Below, one piece after another: positions 9,111 through 17,300 of a DNA stretch of 64,000 nucleotides. Under the pieces are notes generated by a model. The model did no database searches, was not told the origin of the DNA, and was given only the letters and a program-made list of their open reading frames with translations. This DNA comes from JAAYDS01 sp012729155 (GTDB lineage Bacteria > Chloroflexota > Anaerolineae > UBA1429), in contig DAIPBO010000004.1 of NCBI GenBank assembly GCA_036774405.1, forward strand, positions 99,782 to 163,781, written 5' to 3'. The position numbers and the translations under genes are program-made. Numbering within the stretch: the first letter of the stretch is position 1; every line of letters starts with the position of its first letter.

Positions 9111-10550
9111 ATGGTGTGGTCCGACGAGCTACTGCGCGCGCTGCCGTCCATCGACCGGTTGATGCAGGACGCAGCGTTTGGGGCCCTTGTCGCGCGATAC
9201 GGCCGCGAACCGGCGCTTGACGCCGCCCGCGCGGCCACCGGCTCTGCCCGCGCCAAGCTGCTGGCGGCCGGCAGTCAAGACGAGGCAAGCGCGGCCACTC
9301 TCGTTGAGATGATCTCGCCAGACTGTCTCGCCAAAGCCGCTGCAGCGTGGCTCGAGGCGCGTTTGGCGCCGACACTGCGCCCCGTGATCAATGCGAGTGG
9401 CGTGGTGCTGCACACCAACCTGGGGCGCGCGCCTCTTGGCTCTGCTGTGCTTGAGGCCATGGCAGCCGTGGGCTCGGGGTATAGCAATCTGGAGTACGAC
9501 CTGGAGCAGGGGCGGCGCGGGTCGCGCTATGTGCATGCCGAGGCGCTGCTCTGTCGCCTGACCGGCGCCGAAGCAGCTGTACTGGTGAATAACAACGCCG
9601 GCGCTGTGCTGCTGGTGTTGGCGGCATTGGCGGCAGGCAAGCGCGTCATCGTGTCGCGCGGGCAGCTGGTCGAGATCGGTGGTGGCTTTCGCATCCCCGA
9701 TGTGATGGCTCAGAGCGGTGCACTGCTGTACGAGGTGGGCACGACCAACCGCACCTACGTACGCGACTATGTGCACGCGATTGACGAGAACACCGCCGGT
9801 GTGATGCGCGTGCACAGCAGCAACTTTTACCAGGCCGGGTTTGTGCATCAGCCCACGCTGTCAGAGCTGGTCGAGGCCGCCCACGATCATGGGGTGCTGA
9901 TGATCGATGACCTCGGCAGCGGCACCCTGCTCGACACGGCGCAGTTCGGCCTGGCGCACGAACCCATGGTGCAAGAGAGCATCGCGGCTGGAGCCGATGT
10001 GGTGACCTTTAGCGGTGACAAGCTTCTCGGAGGGCCACAGGCAGGCATCATCGTCGGGCGAGCTGAGCTTGTCGCTCGAATCCGCCAGCATCCGCTGATC
10101 CGCGCCCTGCGCGTCGACAAGACGACCGTTGCGGGCATCCAGGCCAACCTGCTGCACTATGCACGGGGCGAGGCAGAGCAAAACATACCGATCTGGCAGA
10201 TGCTCGCCACAAGCCTATCCACGCTGCGGCGACGAGCCGAGCGCCTCATTGCGGGCCTCGCGGAGGTCAAGGCTTTAGCCGAGCTGATCGAGGGGCGCTC
10301 GATGGTGGGGGGTGGGGCGCTACCAGAGCAGTCGTTGCCGACGTGGCTGGTTTCGCTGACTGTTGACAGTGCCGATGCCCTGGCAGCGCGTCTGCGTGCC
10401 GGTTCACCGGCGGTGGTGGCACGCGTGCACGAGGGGCGGCTGCTCGTCGACCCGCGCACGGTGCTGGCCGATCAGGACGACACGCTCATTCAGCAACTCT
10501 GCCTGACGCTGCGTGGTGAGGCGGACGACGCAACGCCAGGCACAAGGTAG
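9111..10550 (+). CDS. selA: L-seryl-tRNA(Sec) selenium transferase
   Basis: A PLP enzyme that converts seryl-tRNA(Sec) to selenocysteinyl-tRNA(Sec) with selenophosphate. 479 residues, normal length. The N-terminus has the SelA pattern ALPSIDRLMQD. The central fold includes INASGVVLHTNLGRAPL and VLVNNNAGAV. The PLP lysine lies in TFSGDKLLGGPQAG (Lys304). The C-terminus HEGRLLVDPRTVL matches SelA. It starts 3 bases after the FeS subunit gene and closes the plus-strand run. The usual partner selB, selD and tRNA-Sec are not in the window. Confidence 0.95.
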   Translation: MVWSDELLRALPSIDRLMQDAAFGALVARYGREPALDAARAATGSARAKLLAAGSQDEASAATLVEMISPDCLAKAAAAWLEARLAPTLRPVINASGVVLHTNLGRAPLGSAVLEAMAAVGSGYSNLEYDLEQGRRGSRYVHAEALLCRLTGAEAAVLVNNNAGAVLLVLAALAAGKRVIVSRGQLVEIGGGFRIPDVMAQSGALLYEVGTTNRTYVRDYVHAIDENTAGVMRVHSSNFYQAGFVHQPTLSELVEAAHDHGVLMIDDLGSGTLLDTAQFGLAHEPMVQESIAAGADVVTFSGDKLLGGPQAGIIVGRAELVARIRQHPLIRALRVDKTTVAGIQANLLHYARGEAEQNIPIWQMLATSLSTLRRRAERLIAGLAEVKALAELIEGRSMVGGGALPEQSLPTWLVSLTVDSADALAARLRAGSPAVVARVHEGRLLVDPRTVLADQDDTLIQQLCLTLRGEADDATPGTR

Positions 10551-10551
10551 G

Positions 10552-10563
10552 CCGACCGGTCGG
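10552..10563. other. 12-bp perfect palindrome between convergent genes
   Basis: CCGACCGGTCGG fills the 13-base gap between the selA stop (10550) and the stop of the opposing zinc-ribbon gene (10564). It could be a minimal bidirectional transcription stop or an operator-like site. No U-rich tract follows in either direction, so its role is uncertain. Confidence 0.3.
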
Positions 10564-11058
10564 TCAGGTTTTGGAGATCTCGAGATTGGCGCCGCAGTTG
10601 GGGCACTTGTGCAGCGCATCTCGGATGGGCAGTTTGGTCCCGCAGTAGGGGCACAGCCGCTCAGCCTTGGACGGCAGCAGGCCAGTGAACACGTACACGG
10701 CGCGTTGCTCGCGTTGTTCGCGGACGACAGAGCCCTCTGCCGCGAGCTGCTCGAGGGCATCGATAGCCTGCTTTTCGCTGATGCGGTATTCGGCACGGAG
10801 CTGTGCCACGGTGAGCTCGCCTCCGAGCCTGCGGGCCAACTCGACAGCGCCCGTTTTGAGCGAGTCGGGATCGATCTCTGCCAGGCGGCGCAGCCGGTTG
10901 CGCCCCAGCAACAGCACTGCCGTTGCCACCACCACCAGGCCCAGGCCCGCCAGCAGCCTCGACGTACCGCCGCTGCCCGAGGCAATGATGAACAAAAAGC
11001 CAAAGAGATAGAGGGGGATTGAGAGCAGCGAGACAAAGACGGCCGTTGCTTTGTTCAT
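10564..11058 (-). CDS. Small membrane protein with winged-helix-like middle and C-terminal zinc ribbon
   Basis: 164 residues. Two hydrophobic segments (about residues 8-27 and 36-51) anchor it in the membrane. Residues 55-115 resemble a winged helix (LTVAQLRAEYRISEKQAIDALEQLAAEGSVV). The end is a double zinc-ribbon pattern CPYCGTKLP...CPNCGANLE. The start is set by AGGAG in front of ATG 11058; a GTG six bases further up overlaps that ribosome-binding site and is unlikely. It is the last gene of the radical SAM train, 27 bases after the coiled-coil gene. The function is unknown; the zinc ribbon and winged helix suggest protein or nucleic-acid contact at the membrane. Confidence 0.7.
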   Translation of the reverse strand: MNKATAVFVSLLSIPLYLFGFLFIIASGSGGTSRLLAGLGLVVVATAVLLLGRNRLRRLAEIDPDSLKTGAVELARRLGGELTVAQLRAEYRISEKQAIDALEQLAAEGSVVREQREQRAVYVFTGLLPSKAERLCPYCGTKLPIRDALHKCPNCGANLEISKT

Positions 11059-11085
11059 GGTCACTCCTATCGTACGAGTCTCAGG

Positions 11086-12267
11086 CTAGTGCCAGGCCGA
11101 GGTAGCACGGTTCAGCGCTGCCCCGAGCTCCTCGAAAAATCGTTGGATGGTCGTCTCGGTTAGCCGGTTCGACACATACTTGGCGATCACCTCGGAGAAC
11201 GCCAGCGGATTGCGACCCATATAGTCCTCATCGTGGAGCTTGTCAGCTACAAACTTCCAGGTTTGGTTGATCACCGCAGCCGAGGCTGGAACGGGGACCT
11301 GCACCTGCGCCAGATTATAGCGTCGCTGCTCACCGACGACCTTGGAGACGCTGGCGCCGAACTTTTCCAGGCCGGTGCCGATGCCCTGCATCAAGCCCAG
11401 TGAGAGCGATACATCGGCCATGCCCTGTTCATACTGGGCGCGAATGCGGTTGTGCTCTGCCAGTTCACCTAGTTTGACGCCCAGCTCACCGGCCACGGGC
11501 GGAGGCGCATCCAGCTCTTCGAGCAGACGCTGAATGGCGTTCTGTTCAGCGAGAGCCCCGGTGTTGGCGCTGAGAAAAGACAGCCTGGCCTCATCACGGG
11601 CTACCTCAATACCCAGTTTTTGCCAGCGAGCGCCGAGCTCGGCCTGTGCCTCACCGATGGTCTTGACCTGCTCGGCCCACTCGGTGCGCACCTTTTCGAG
11701 GTCGGCCAGGGCCTTGGCCTGCTGTTCTTTGACCTGCTTTTGCTCGCGGCGCAGGCGTCTGAGCTTGCCGCCCGCTGTCAGCCAGCTCAGGGCACCGCCC
11801 AGCTGCTCCTCTTGCTCGTAGAGCTCGGCATACTGGTTTTGCAGCTTGACGATCCGTGCTTTTAGGCCCTCTTCGCGCTTGTCGAGCTTGGGATTCGACT
11901 TGCGCAGCTCTTGCCGCGCAGCCTCAGCCGCAGCCGCCTGCTGGTCCATCTCTGCACGCGAGGTGCTGAGACGCGTCGTGAGCTCGGTCATCTCGGCGCG
12001 GATCTTGGCCGTCTCTTCGCGCTCGATCTGCGCAAGCTGGGCCTGCATCTCCCCGGGCAAGACCGAGCGATCGCCCTTGATGAGCGGATAGCAGTATGAG
12101 AAGCGCTCTTGCCAGGCCTCGAGCTCACGCTTGAACGCCGCTTCGAACTCGACGCGAATCTCCTCGATCTCTTTGGCACAGGCGCGGAGCTCTTGAAGCT
12201 TTTCACGAAGGTATTGCTCGAACTGCGACAGCTTCATCGCATAGACGCGCTTGCCTCGCTCGGTCAT
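11086..12267 (-). CDS. Long coiled-coil protein of unknown function
   Basis: 393 residues, mostly charged heptad-like helix from about residue 8 to 290, rich in Glu, Gln, Lys and Ala (for example LREKLQELRACAKEIEEIRVE and RREQKQVKEQQAKALADLEK), followed by a shorter mixed C-terminal domain (about 310-393). No signal peptide or membrane segment. The start ATG 12267 has AGGAGGG 6 bases upstream and lies one base after the radical SAM stop, so the two are surely co-transcribed. No family recognised. It could be a scaffold or partner for the radical SAM enzyme or its repeat-tailed substrate; that rests on position only. Confidence 0.65.
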   Translation of the reverse strand: MTERGKRVYAMKLSQFEQYLREKLQELRACAKEIEEIRVEFEAAFKRELEAWQERFSYCYPLIKGDRSVLPGEMQAQLAQIEREETAKIRAEMTELTTRLSTSRAEMDQQAAAAEAARQELRKSNPKLDKREEGLKARIVKLQNQYAELYEQEEQLGGALSWLTAGGKLRRLRREQKQVKEQQAKALADLEKVRTEWAEQVKTIGEAQAELGARWQKLGIEVARDEARLSFLSANTGALAEQNAIQRLLEELDAPPPVAGELGVKLGELAEHNRIRAQYEQGMADVSLSLGLMQGIGTGLEKFGASVSKVVGEQRRYNLAQVQVPVPASAAVINQTWKFVADKLHDEDYMGRNPLAFSEVIAKYVSNRLTETTIQRFFEELGAALNRATSAWH

Positions 12268-12268
12268 C

Positions 12269-13705
12269 TCAGCCCTCCTTCTTGTGCCGGCCCAGGCCAA
12301 CCCCCCAGGTGCCCGACAGCACATGGTGCCTGACGCGCCACAGCGATTCTTGCCAAGCCGAACAGCCTGGCGCATAGCCCTCGAGTTCGTCAAAGCCACC
12401 CCGCTGCTGCCAGTAGAGCGGGCAGGCGCCGCAGCAGATGTGGCTCATCTGGCAGTCCCGGCACGCGGGTGGCAAGAACTCTTTGTTGCGCCAGTACCGC
12501 GCCGTGCGGCTATGCCAAACGCGCTCAAAGGGCTGCTTGAGCAATGAACCGATGCCACGCTCAAAACTTGAGCAGGGCAAGAGCTCGCCTGCAGGGTTGA
12601 CTGAGATGAGCCCGTCGACACAAGCGCATGACTTGCTGCCCAAACCAGCCTGCACCGGATTGTACATGCAGTAGGGCACCGGCGAGTACCAGACCAACCG
12701 CGTCCCCTTGGCCTCGGCGCGGGCTTTGACCTGCTCAACCAACGCCCCGATCTCGTCGTAGCGTACATCATCCTCGGCATGCTCGAGCGCCGTGCCCGTG
12801 CGGATGACCATGTTCATCGAAAAGTACTCAGAGTGCAGCTCGTCGGCGACGTAATCGACGAGCTCGTCCAGATGTGCGCGATTGCCACCACAGATCGTCG
12901 TATTGGTGTGTGTGTGCACCTTGGCAGCCCGCAGGTGCCGCACTGCCGCTGTGGTCCGCACCCACGAGCCGGGGTGCTGCGTGATGGCATCGTGCACGGC
13001 GGCTGAGCCGCCCTCAAGGCTCACCTGGGCAGAATCGAGCCCCGCATCGGCCAGCGTCTGACCGTAAGATGCCTCTTCACCGAGCCTGACGCCGTTGGTG
13101 ATCAGATTGACGCGCATCCGCTTGCTAGCGGCGTAGGCGATCAGTTCGGGCAGATCATCGCGCAGGGTGGGCTCGCCTCCGGTAAAGGACAGGGTGGGGC
13201 AGTGAGCCTCATCGGCGATGCGGTCGATCACCCGCTTGACCTGCTCTGTGGTCATCTCGACCACATCCTTGCCACGACGCGGAGCGTCGGCATAGCAAAA
13301 GGTGCAACGGTTGTTGCAGCGGTAGGTCAACGCGATCTCGGAGAGCACCGGCAGGGTGCGTTTATGCGAACCAAAGCGCATCACGCGCACCGCATCGGCA
13401 TAGATGTTGTCCTGCAACAGCAGCTGCAGCGCATCGAGCAGCCTCTCGAGGTCTCCCCAAATACGTTCGGCCTCGACGCCATAATGCGCCACCATGTGCT
13501 GCACCATGCGATGCGCATCGGGCCCCTGCGGATCGCCATAGAGCATGTCCAGCATCTCGACGGCGGTAGGGTTGAGATAGTGCAGCCGGTTCGGCCGCAG
13601 GATGATCAGCCCGTCCTGCGGCCTGATCCAGACATATTCGCGCGAGCCCTCAACCAACTCCCAGGCGCGTCTGGCGATGGCGGTGGTATCTAGCGCCTTG
13701 TCCAT
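12269..13705 (-). CDS. Radical SAM/SPASM maturase with N-terminal PqqD-like domain
   Basis: 478 residues. Residues 1-105 look like a PqqD/RiPP-recognition-type winged helix (VWIRPQDGLIILRPNRLHYLNPTA is split around 25-48). The radical SAM cluster is Cys130, 134 and 137 in YRCNNRCTFCYAD, followed by SFTGGEPTLR. The C-terminal SPASM region carries the auxiliary-cluster cysteines: CACVDGLISVNPAGELLPCSSF, CRDCQMSHICCGACP and a final GC near the end. Such enzymes install thioether, C-C or epimerised bonds in ribosomal peptides. The ATG overlaps the stop of the preceding gene as TAATG, so translation is coupled to the CHSA-repeat protein, its obvious candidate substrate. There is no Shine-Dalgarno of its own. 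Confidence 0.9.
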   Translation of the reverse strand: MDKALDTTAIARRAWELVEGSREYVWIRPQDGLIILRPNRLHYLNPTAVEMLDMLYGDPQGPDAHRMVQHMVAHYGVEAERIWGDLERLLDALQLLLQDNIYADAVRVMRFGSHKRTLPVLSEIALTYRCNNRCTFCYADAPRRGKDVVEMTTEQVKRVIDRIADEAHCPTLSFTGGEPTLRDDLPELIAYAASKRMRVNLITNGVRLGEEASYGQTLADAGLDSAQVSLEGGSAAVHDAITQHPGSWVRTTAAVRHLRAAKVHTHTNTTICGGNRAHLDELVDYVADELHSEYFSMNMVIRTGTALEHAEDDVRYDEIGALVEQVKARAEAKGTRLVWYSPVPYCMYNPVQAGLGSKSCACVDGLISVNPAGELLPCSSFERGIGSLLKQPFERVWHSRTARYWRNKEFLPPACRDCQMSHICCGACPLYWQQRGGFDELEGYAPGCSAWQESLWRVRHHVLSGTWGVGLGRHKKEG

Positions 13706-15432
13706 TAGAAGCGGCTCACACAGGCCGAGTGACAGGCCGAGTGGCAAGCAGAGTGCACGCAGGCCGAGTGGCAGGCCGAATGGCAGGCATCATGCACGCA
13801 AGCCGAATGGCAGGCATCATGCACGCAGGCCGAATGGCAGGCCGAATGGCAAGCAGAGTGGCAGCTCCTTTCAGGGCTGGTCTCATCACCAAAGAGCCTC
13901 CCAACGCCGCGCTCGACGCGATCTACCGTGTTCCCCGCGATCCGCTCTACGCCGCTGACCAGTTCGCTGGCCATGGTCTCGAGAGGCGCCACGGCCTGCC
14001 CCGCCATCTGCTGCAGAGGCCCCGGCTCGCGCGGAATGGATGGCCCGGCCGCACTGGCGGCTGGCGTCGCGCTCTCGTGCAAGATGATCCACGGCACATA
14101 GTTGGGCATGGTCTGGGGTTGTGGCCGCTCTCGATACTCGCGCTCGTACTCACGCCACGCGTCCTCGATGCGCCGGCGGTAGGTATCACGCGTGGCCTCG
14201 GGGTCAGCGTTCCACACCTTGGGCTGCACCGCCTTGGCCACTGCATCGAGAATGGCCGAAGTCTGCTCTGGATCGATAGTGCCATCGGGCAGCAGTGCTG
14301 CCAGTAACGCCTGCTCATACCCAGGCAGTTTGTCGCGACGGCCAGCGAGCACATCGCGATCAATGATCTGGAGTTGCAGCGGATGCCTGTTGACGATATC
14401 GACGACGCCCTTTTGTTCCAGAGAAAGGACGATCAGGGCGAGCGTCTTGGTCGAGTTTCCCAGGTAAAAGGCCGTCTCGATAGCATTGAGGTCCGGGACT
14501 ACCTTTTCGGTCTGGAAGGTCTCAACTTCGATCTCGGGGGGCATGTAGGTGGGCTTGGCCTTTCGCTTGCGGCCGGCGCGCACCGTGACAACGCCGACAA
14601 AAGCCGAGGTGATGACTCCCAGCACAGACACCAGTGGATTGCGCAACCAATCGATCAGGCTAAAGGGCTCGGCGTCTTGGGCCGGCTCATCGACATCATA
14701 TGGAATCGGGGTGCCGCGCTCCACGGTGATGCTCTCGCCGGGCAGGAAGAACTGCGGAATGAGCCCTGTCTGGGGAGCAACGTTATCTTCCTGACAGTAG
14801 ATCGAGAGATAGGCCTTGCCGCTGCCCTCGTCTGGCGTGGCAAAGTAGACCCACCGGTCAAAGGCGCTCGTGTTGTTAGCCACCACGCCGAGTTCGTTGA
14901 CGATGCCGTCGGTTACCTGCTCGGCCTCGGTGATCCCCTCGGGCAGTTCGAGCGGGAGCACAAAGCGCATCTCCTGCCGTGCAATGGGCAATGCCCACTG
15001 AAAGGGCGCCCAGCCCACGGCTTTGAGCGCGCGGCCGTTCCACGAGGTGGCCTCGAATACCGATTCATCGACGGTAAAGACGATCTGCACCGTGTACTGC
15101 TTACCACGCTCGGTGCTGCGGTCAAACTCGGCGCGATAATAGGCGCCATCGCGCACCAGCCTCACACCGAGCTCGCCGTCGGGGCCAGAGCCCGAGGCGC
15201 TGACGATGGTGTGGCGCCAGTCAAAGCGCCCAATCTGGTTGATCCGGTCGCGACCATTCTCCAACTCTGTAAAGTTGAGCGTGTAGGTAACGCGCAAAGT
15301 GCCGTCTTGGCGCACCACCACATAGTTGTCCACCAAATCGAGCGAGACCGGGTCTTGTGCGGCCACAGCCGGAGACAGAACGGCCAAACAGAGCAGCAGC
15401 GCCGTCACCATCACCAGTGTCCAACGTCTCAT
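13705..15432 (-). CDS. DUF2207-like membrane protein with C-terminal Cys-His-Ser-Ala repeat tail (candidate radical SAM substrate)
   Basis: 575 residues. A signal peptide (1-25, ending AVAAQ) is followed by a beta-rich outer domain (about 26-250) with DUF2207 character. One TM helix lies at about 265-285, followed by RAGRKRKAK, which puts the rest in the cytoplasm. A second cytoplasmic domain (about 300-430) is followed by a linker with amphipathic helices. Residues 524-575 form a tail of repeated CHSA units with CVHDA or CVHSA spacers: 12 Cys and 11 His in 52 residues, ending CVSRF. The stop overlaps the radical SAM start (TAATG). One base separates it from the upstream WecG-type gene. The tail could be an enzymatically cross-linked peptide or a metal-binding array. 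The DUF2207 call rests on fold-level resemblance. Confidence 0.8.
   Translation of the reverse strand: MRRWTLVMVTALLLCLAVLSPAVAAQDPVSLDLVDNYVVVRQDGTLRVTYTLNFTELENGRDRINQIGRFDWRHTIVSASGSGPDGELGVRLVRDGAYYRAEFDRSTERGKQYTVQIVFTVDESVFEATSWNGRALKAVGWAPFQWALPIARQEMRFVLPLELPEGITEAEQVTDGIVNELGVVANNTSAFDRWVYFATPDEGSGKAYLSIYCQEDNVAPQTGLIPQFFLPGESITVERGTPIPYDVDEPAQDAEPFSLIDWLRNPLVSVLGVITSAFVGVVTVRAGRKRKAKPTYMPPEIEVETFQTEKVVPDLNAIETAFYLGNSTKTLALIVLSLEQKGVVDIVNRHPLQLQIIDRDVLAGRRDKLPGYEQALLAALLPDGTIDPEQTSAILDAVAKAVQPKVWNADPEATRDTYRRRIEDAWREYEREYRERPQPQTMPNYVPWIILHESATPAASAAGPSIPREPGPLQQMAGQAVAPLETMASELVSGVERIAGNTVDRVERGVGRLFGDETSPERSCHSACHSACHSACVHDACHSACVHDACHSACHSACVHSACHSACHSACVSRF
13708..13863 (-). repeat. 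12/15-bp tandem repeat encoding the CHSA tail
   Basis: About 156 bases of tandem units coding Cys-His-Ser-Ala (TGC CAT TCG GCC type, 12 bp). They are interrupted three times by a 15-bp unit coding Cys-Val-His-Asp/Ser-Ala. Arms are nearly identical at DNA level, for example the GAATGGCAGGCATCATGCACGC segment (read on plus) occurs twice. The unit lengths are multiples of three, so gain or loss of units would keep the frame. Confidence 0.9.
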
Positions 15433-15433
15433 C

Positions 15434-16186
15434 TCAACTTCCCCCTATCTTGTCTCGCTCGGCCAGCACGCGCACCACAAAGCGTGGCAACGCCAGCATT
15501 CGCCGCCAGCGCCAGGGCTGGCGCAGCAGCCGATAGAGCCATTCGAGGCCGTGCTCGCGCATCCAGCGCGGCGCGCGAGGCACTCGTCCGGCGATAAAGT
15601 CCAGCGAGCCCCCAACGCCCATGGCCACAGGCACGCCAGTCGCGGGCAGGTTGCGGTGAATCCAGAAATCTTGCGCTGGCGCCCCATAGGCCACCAGCAG
15701 CAGCTGGGGCTGCGCCGTACGGATGCGGGCACAGATCTCGGCCTCATCAGCCTCAGACGGCGAGCCTGCGAAACAACCTGCAACCACCAGCCCTGGATAG
15801 CGCTGCTGCAGACGCCGAGAGGCTTCTTCGGCCACGCCCTCGGCAGCGCCCAGGAAAAAGACGCGCAAGCCCTCAGCCGCCGCCATCTCGCACAGTCGTG
15901 GCACCGCATCAGAGCCAGCCACGCGCTCGCGCAGCGGCTGCCGCAAGCGCCTTGCCGCCCAGATGATACCGTAACCATCGGCCAGAGCAAGCGCAGCGCC
16001 ACCTAGTACTACGCGGAAATCGGCGTCTTGTTGCGCTCGCATCACAAACTCGGCATTAACGGTGACTACCTGATGTGATGCTGCCGAGAGCGCCATGCTA
16101 CGGATGGCCTGAACGGCCTCGTTCATGGTCACATCGTCAACGCGCACACCCAGAATGCGCACCGAACGCCGCTCAGCCGCCGCCAT
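15434..16186 (-). CDS. WecG/TagA/CpsF-family glycosyltransferase
   Basis: 250 residues from ATG 16186; an ATG at 16213 in the same frame would overlap the preceding gene and has no visible ribosome-binding site. Family features are TVNAEFVMRAQQD near the start, ALADGYGIIWAAR, LLLVAYGAPAQDFWI and the hallmark VGGSLDFIAGRVPRAP...GLEWLYRLL near the end. These enzymes transfer an N-acetylmannosaminuronate- or N-acetylmannosamine-like sugar to a polyprenyl-linked acceptor at the inner face of the membrane. It sits between a GT4 gene and the CHSA-repeat protein gene, all closely packed. Confidence 0.9.
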   Translation of the reverse strand: MAAAERRSVRILGVRVDDVTMNEAVQAIRSMALSAASHQVVTVNAEFVMRAQQDADFRVVLGGAALALADGYGIIWAARRLRQPLRERVAGSDAVPRLCEMAAAEGLRVFFLGAAEGVAEEASRRLQQRYPGLVVAGCFAGSPSEADEAEICARIRTAQPQLLLVAYGAPAQDFWIHRNLPATGVPVAMGVGGSLDFIAGRVPRAPRWMREHGLEWLYRLLRQPWRWRRMLALPRFVVRVLAERDKIGGS

Positions 16187-16190
16187 GTCC

Positions 16191-17300
16191 TTACCCCAGC
16201 TCCTCGATGACATCCAGAATGGTGCGTGCGCAGCGGCGCCAGCTAAAGCGTTCGGCCTGGCGCAACCCGCGCTCCACCAATTCTCTCACCAACTCTGGCT
16301 CATGATACACCCGTTCGAGGGCGCTCTGCCACCCCGCGACGTCGTCGGGGGGCACCAGCAGTGCCGCATCGCCCGCTACCTCGGGCAGAGAAGAGGTGTT
16401 GGCGCAGATAACGGGCAGCCCGCACTGCATGGCCTCGAGCACGGGCAGCCCAAAGCCCTCATAGAGCGATGGAAAGGCGAGCACCTGAGCCTGGCGATAA
16501 AGCGCGGCCAGCTCGCGGTCGCTCACATAGCCAGTAACGATCACACGCCCCTGCAGATCGCTGGCGTTTGCGCGCGCCAGAATCACGTCACTGAGCCAGC
16601 CTGGTCGGCCAGCCAGCACCAGTCGAGCCTCGGCGGGCAGACGCCCCTCGCCAGTAAGGCGGGCAAAGGCTTCGAGCAGCACGATCAGATTCTTGCGCGG
16701 CTGTAGCGTGCCCACAGCCAGCACAAAGCCTGTGCCCAGGCCCCACCGTGCGAGTGGTGACAGATCATCGCTGGGGTTGCCCAGTAGGTGCAGGTCTCGA
16801 CCGGCGGGGTGAGCCACCACCACCTTGCGCGCAGCGGTGTTGTAGGCAGCGATCAGATCATTGCGCGTGGCACACGAGTCGACGATGACACGGCGGGCCA
16901 CGCGGGCGCTCCAACGCGTGCTCCAGTCAAGATAGAGCCGCTGCCAAAGGGTATGGGCGCCGGGGTAGTGAAGGTAGCCGAGATCGTGCAGGGTGACCAC
17001 TCCGCGGCGACGGTGCACCAGCGGCAGCACATGCGCCGGCACGAACAGAGCATCAGGCGGATTCTGAAGGAGCTCCAGGCTCAGGCGCAGATGCGTCCAC
17101 AGCCGCGGCAGGGGGATGATGCGCCACTCGCCAGCGCTGAGGCGCTCCGCGGTCGCAAGAGAGGGCTCTCTGGGAGCATACAGACGAAAGCGATGTGCAG
17201 CGCCGATCTCGAGCAGGGCCTCGATCACCCGCAGGCTGTAGTGCTCTGTGCCAGTGAGCTCTGCGGCGACAGCTCGACTGGCGTCAATCCCGATCAGCAT
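16191..17300 (-). CDS. GT4-family glycosyltransferase
   Basis: 369 residues of GT-B fold. The N-terminal half begins MLIGIDASRAVAAELTGTEHY and includes VTLHDLGYLHYPG. The C-terminal nucleotide-sugar half has GTLQPRKN and the E-x7-E motif YEGFGLPVLEAM. It is close in pattern to the mannosyl/glucosyl transferase encoded at 53147-54283, suggesting paralogues. It overlaps the upstream membrane-protein gene by 17 bases and lies 4 bases before the WecG-type gene. Donor and acceptor are unknown. Confidence 0.92.
   Translation of the reverse strand: MLIGIDASRAVAAELTGTEHYSLRVIEALLEIGAAHRFRLYAPREPSLATAERLSAGEWRIIPLPRLWTHLRLSLELLQNPPDALFVPAHVLPLVHRRRGVVTLHDLGYLHYPGAHTLWQRLYLDWSTRWSARVARRVIVDSCATRNDLIAAYNTAARKVVVAHPAGRDLHLLGNPSDDLSPLARWGLGTGFVLAVGTLQPRKNLIVLLEAFARLTGEGRLPAEARLVLAGRPGWLSDVILARANASDLQGRVIVTGYVSDRELAALYRQAQVLAFPSLYEGFGLPVLEAMQCGLPVICANTSSLPEVAGDAALLVPPDDVAGWQSALERVYHEPELVRELVERGLRQAERFSWRRCARTILDVIEELG

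Noticed and set aside
10552..10563. TetR-type operator
   Set aside because: It lies between two stop codons, not in front of a gene, so a regulator-binding role is unlikely.
12269..13705. Anaerobic sulfatase-maturating enzyme for the sulfatase at 30468
   Set aside because: The N-terminal PqqD-like domain, different cluster context and coupling to the repeat-tailed protein argue against it; the sulfatase is 17 kb away.
13705..13870. Possible CRISPR or plain low-complexity repeat
   Set aside because: The units are contiguous without spacers and keep one reading frame that encodes regular CHSA units up to a coupled stop; coding repeat is the better reading.
14374..15597. Long open frame on the plus strand opposite the DUF2207-like gene
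   Set aside because: It is antisense to a gene with a signal peptide, recognisable domains and coupled neighbours; its own product shows no family features. High GC makes such mirror frames common here.
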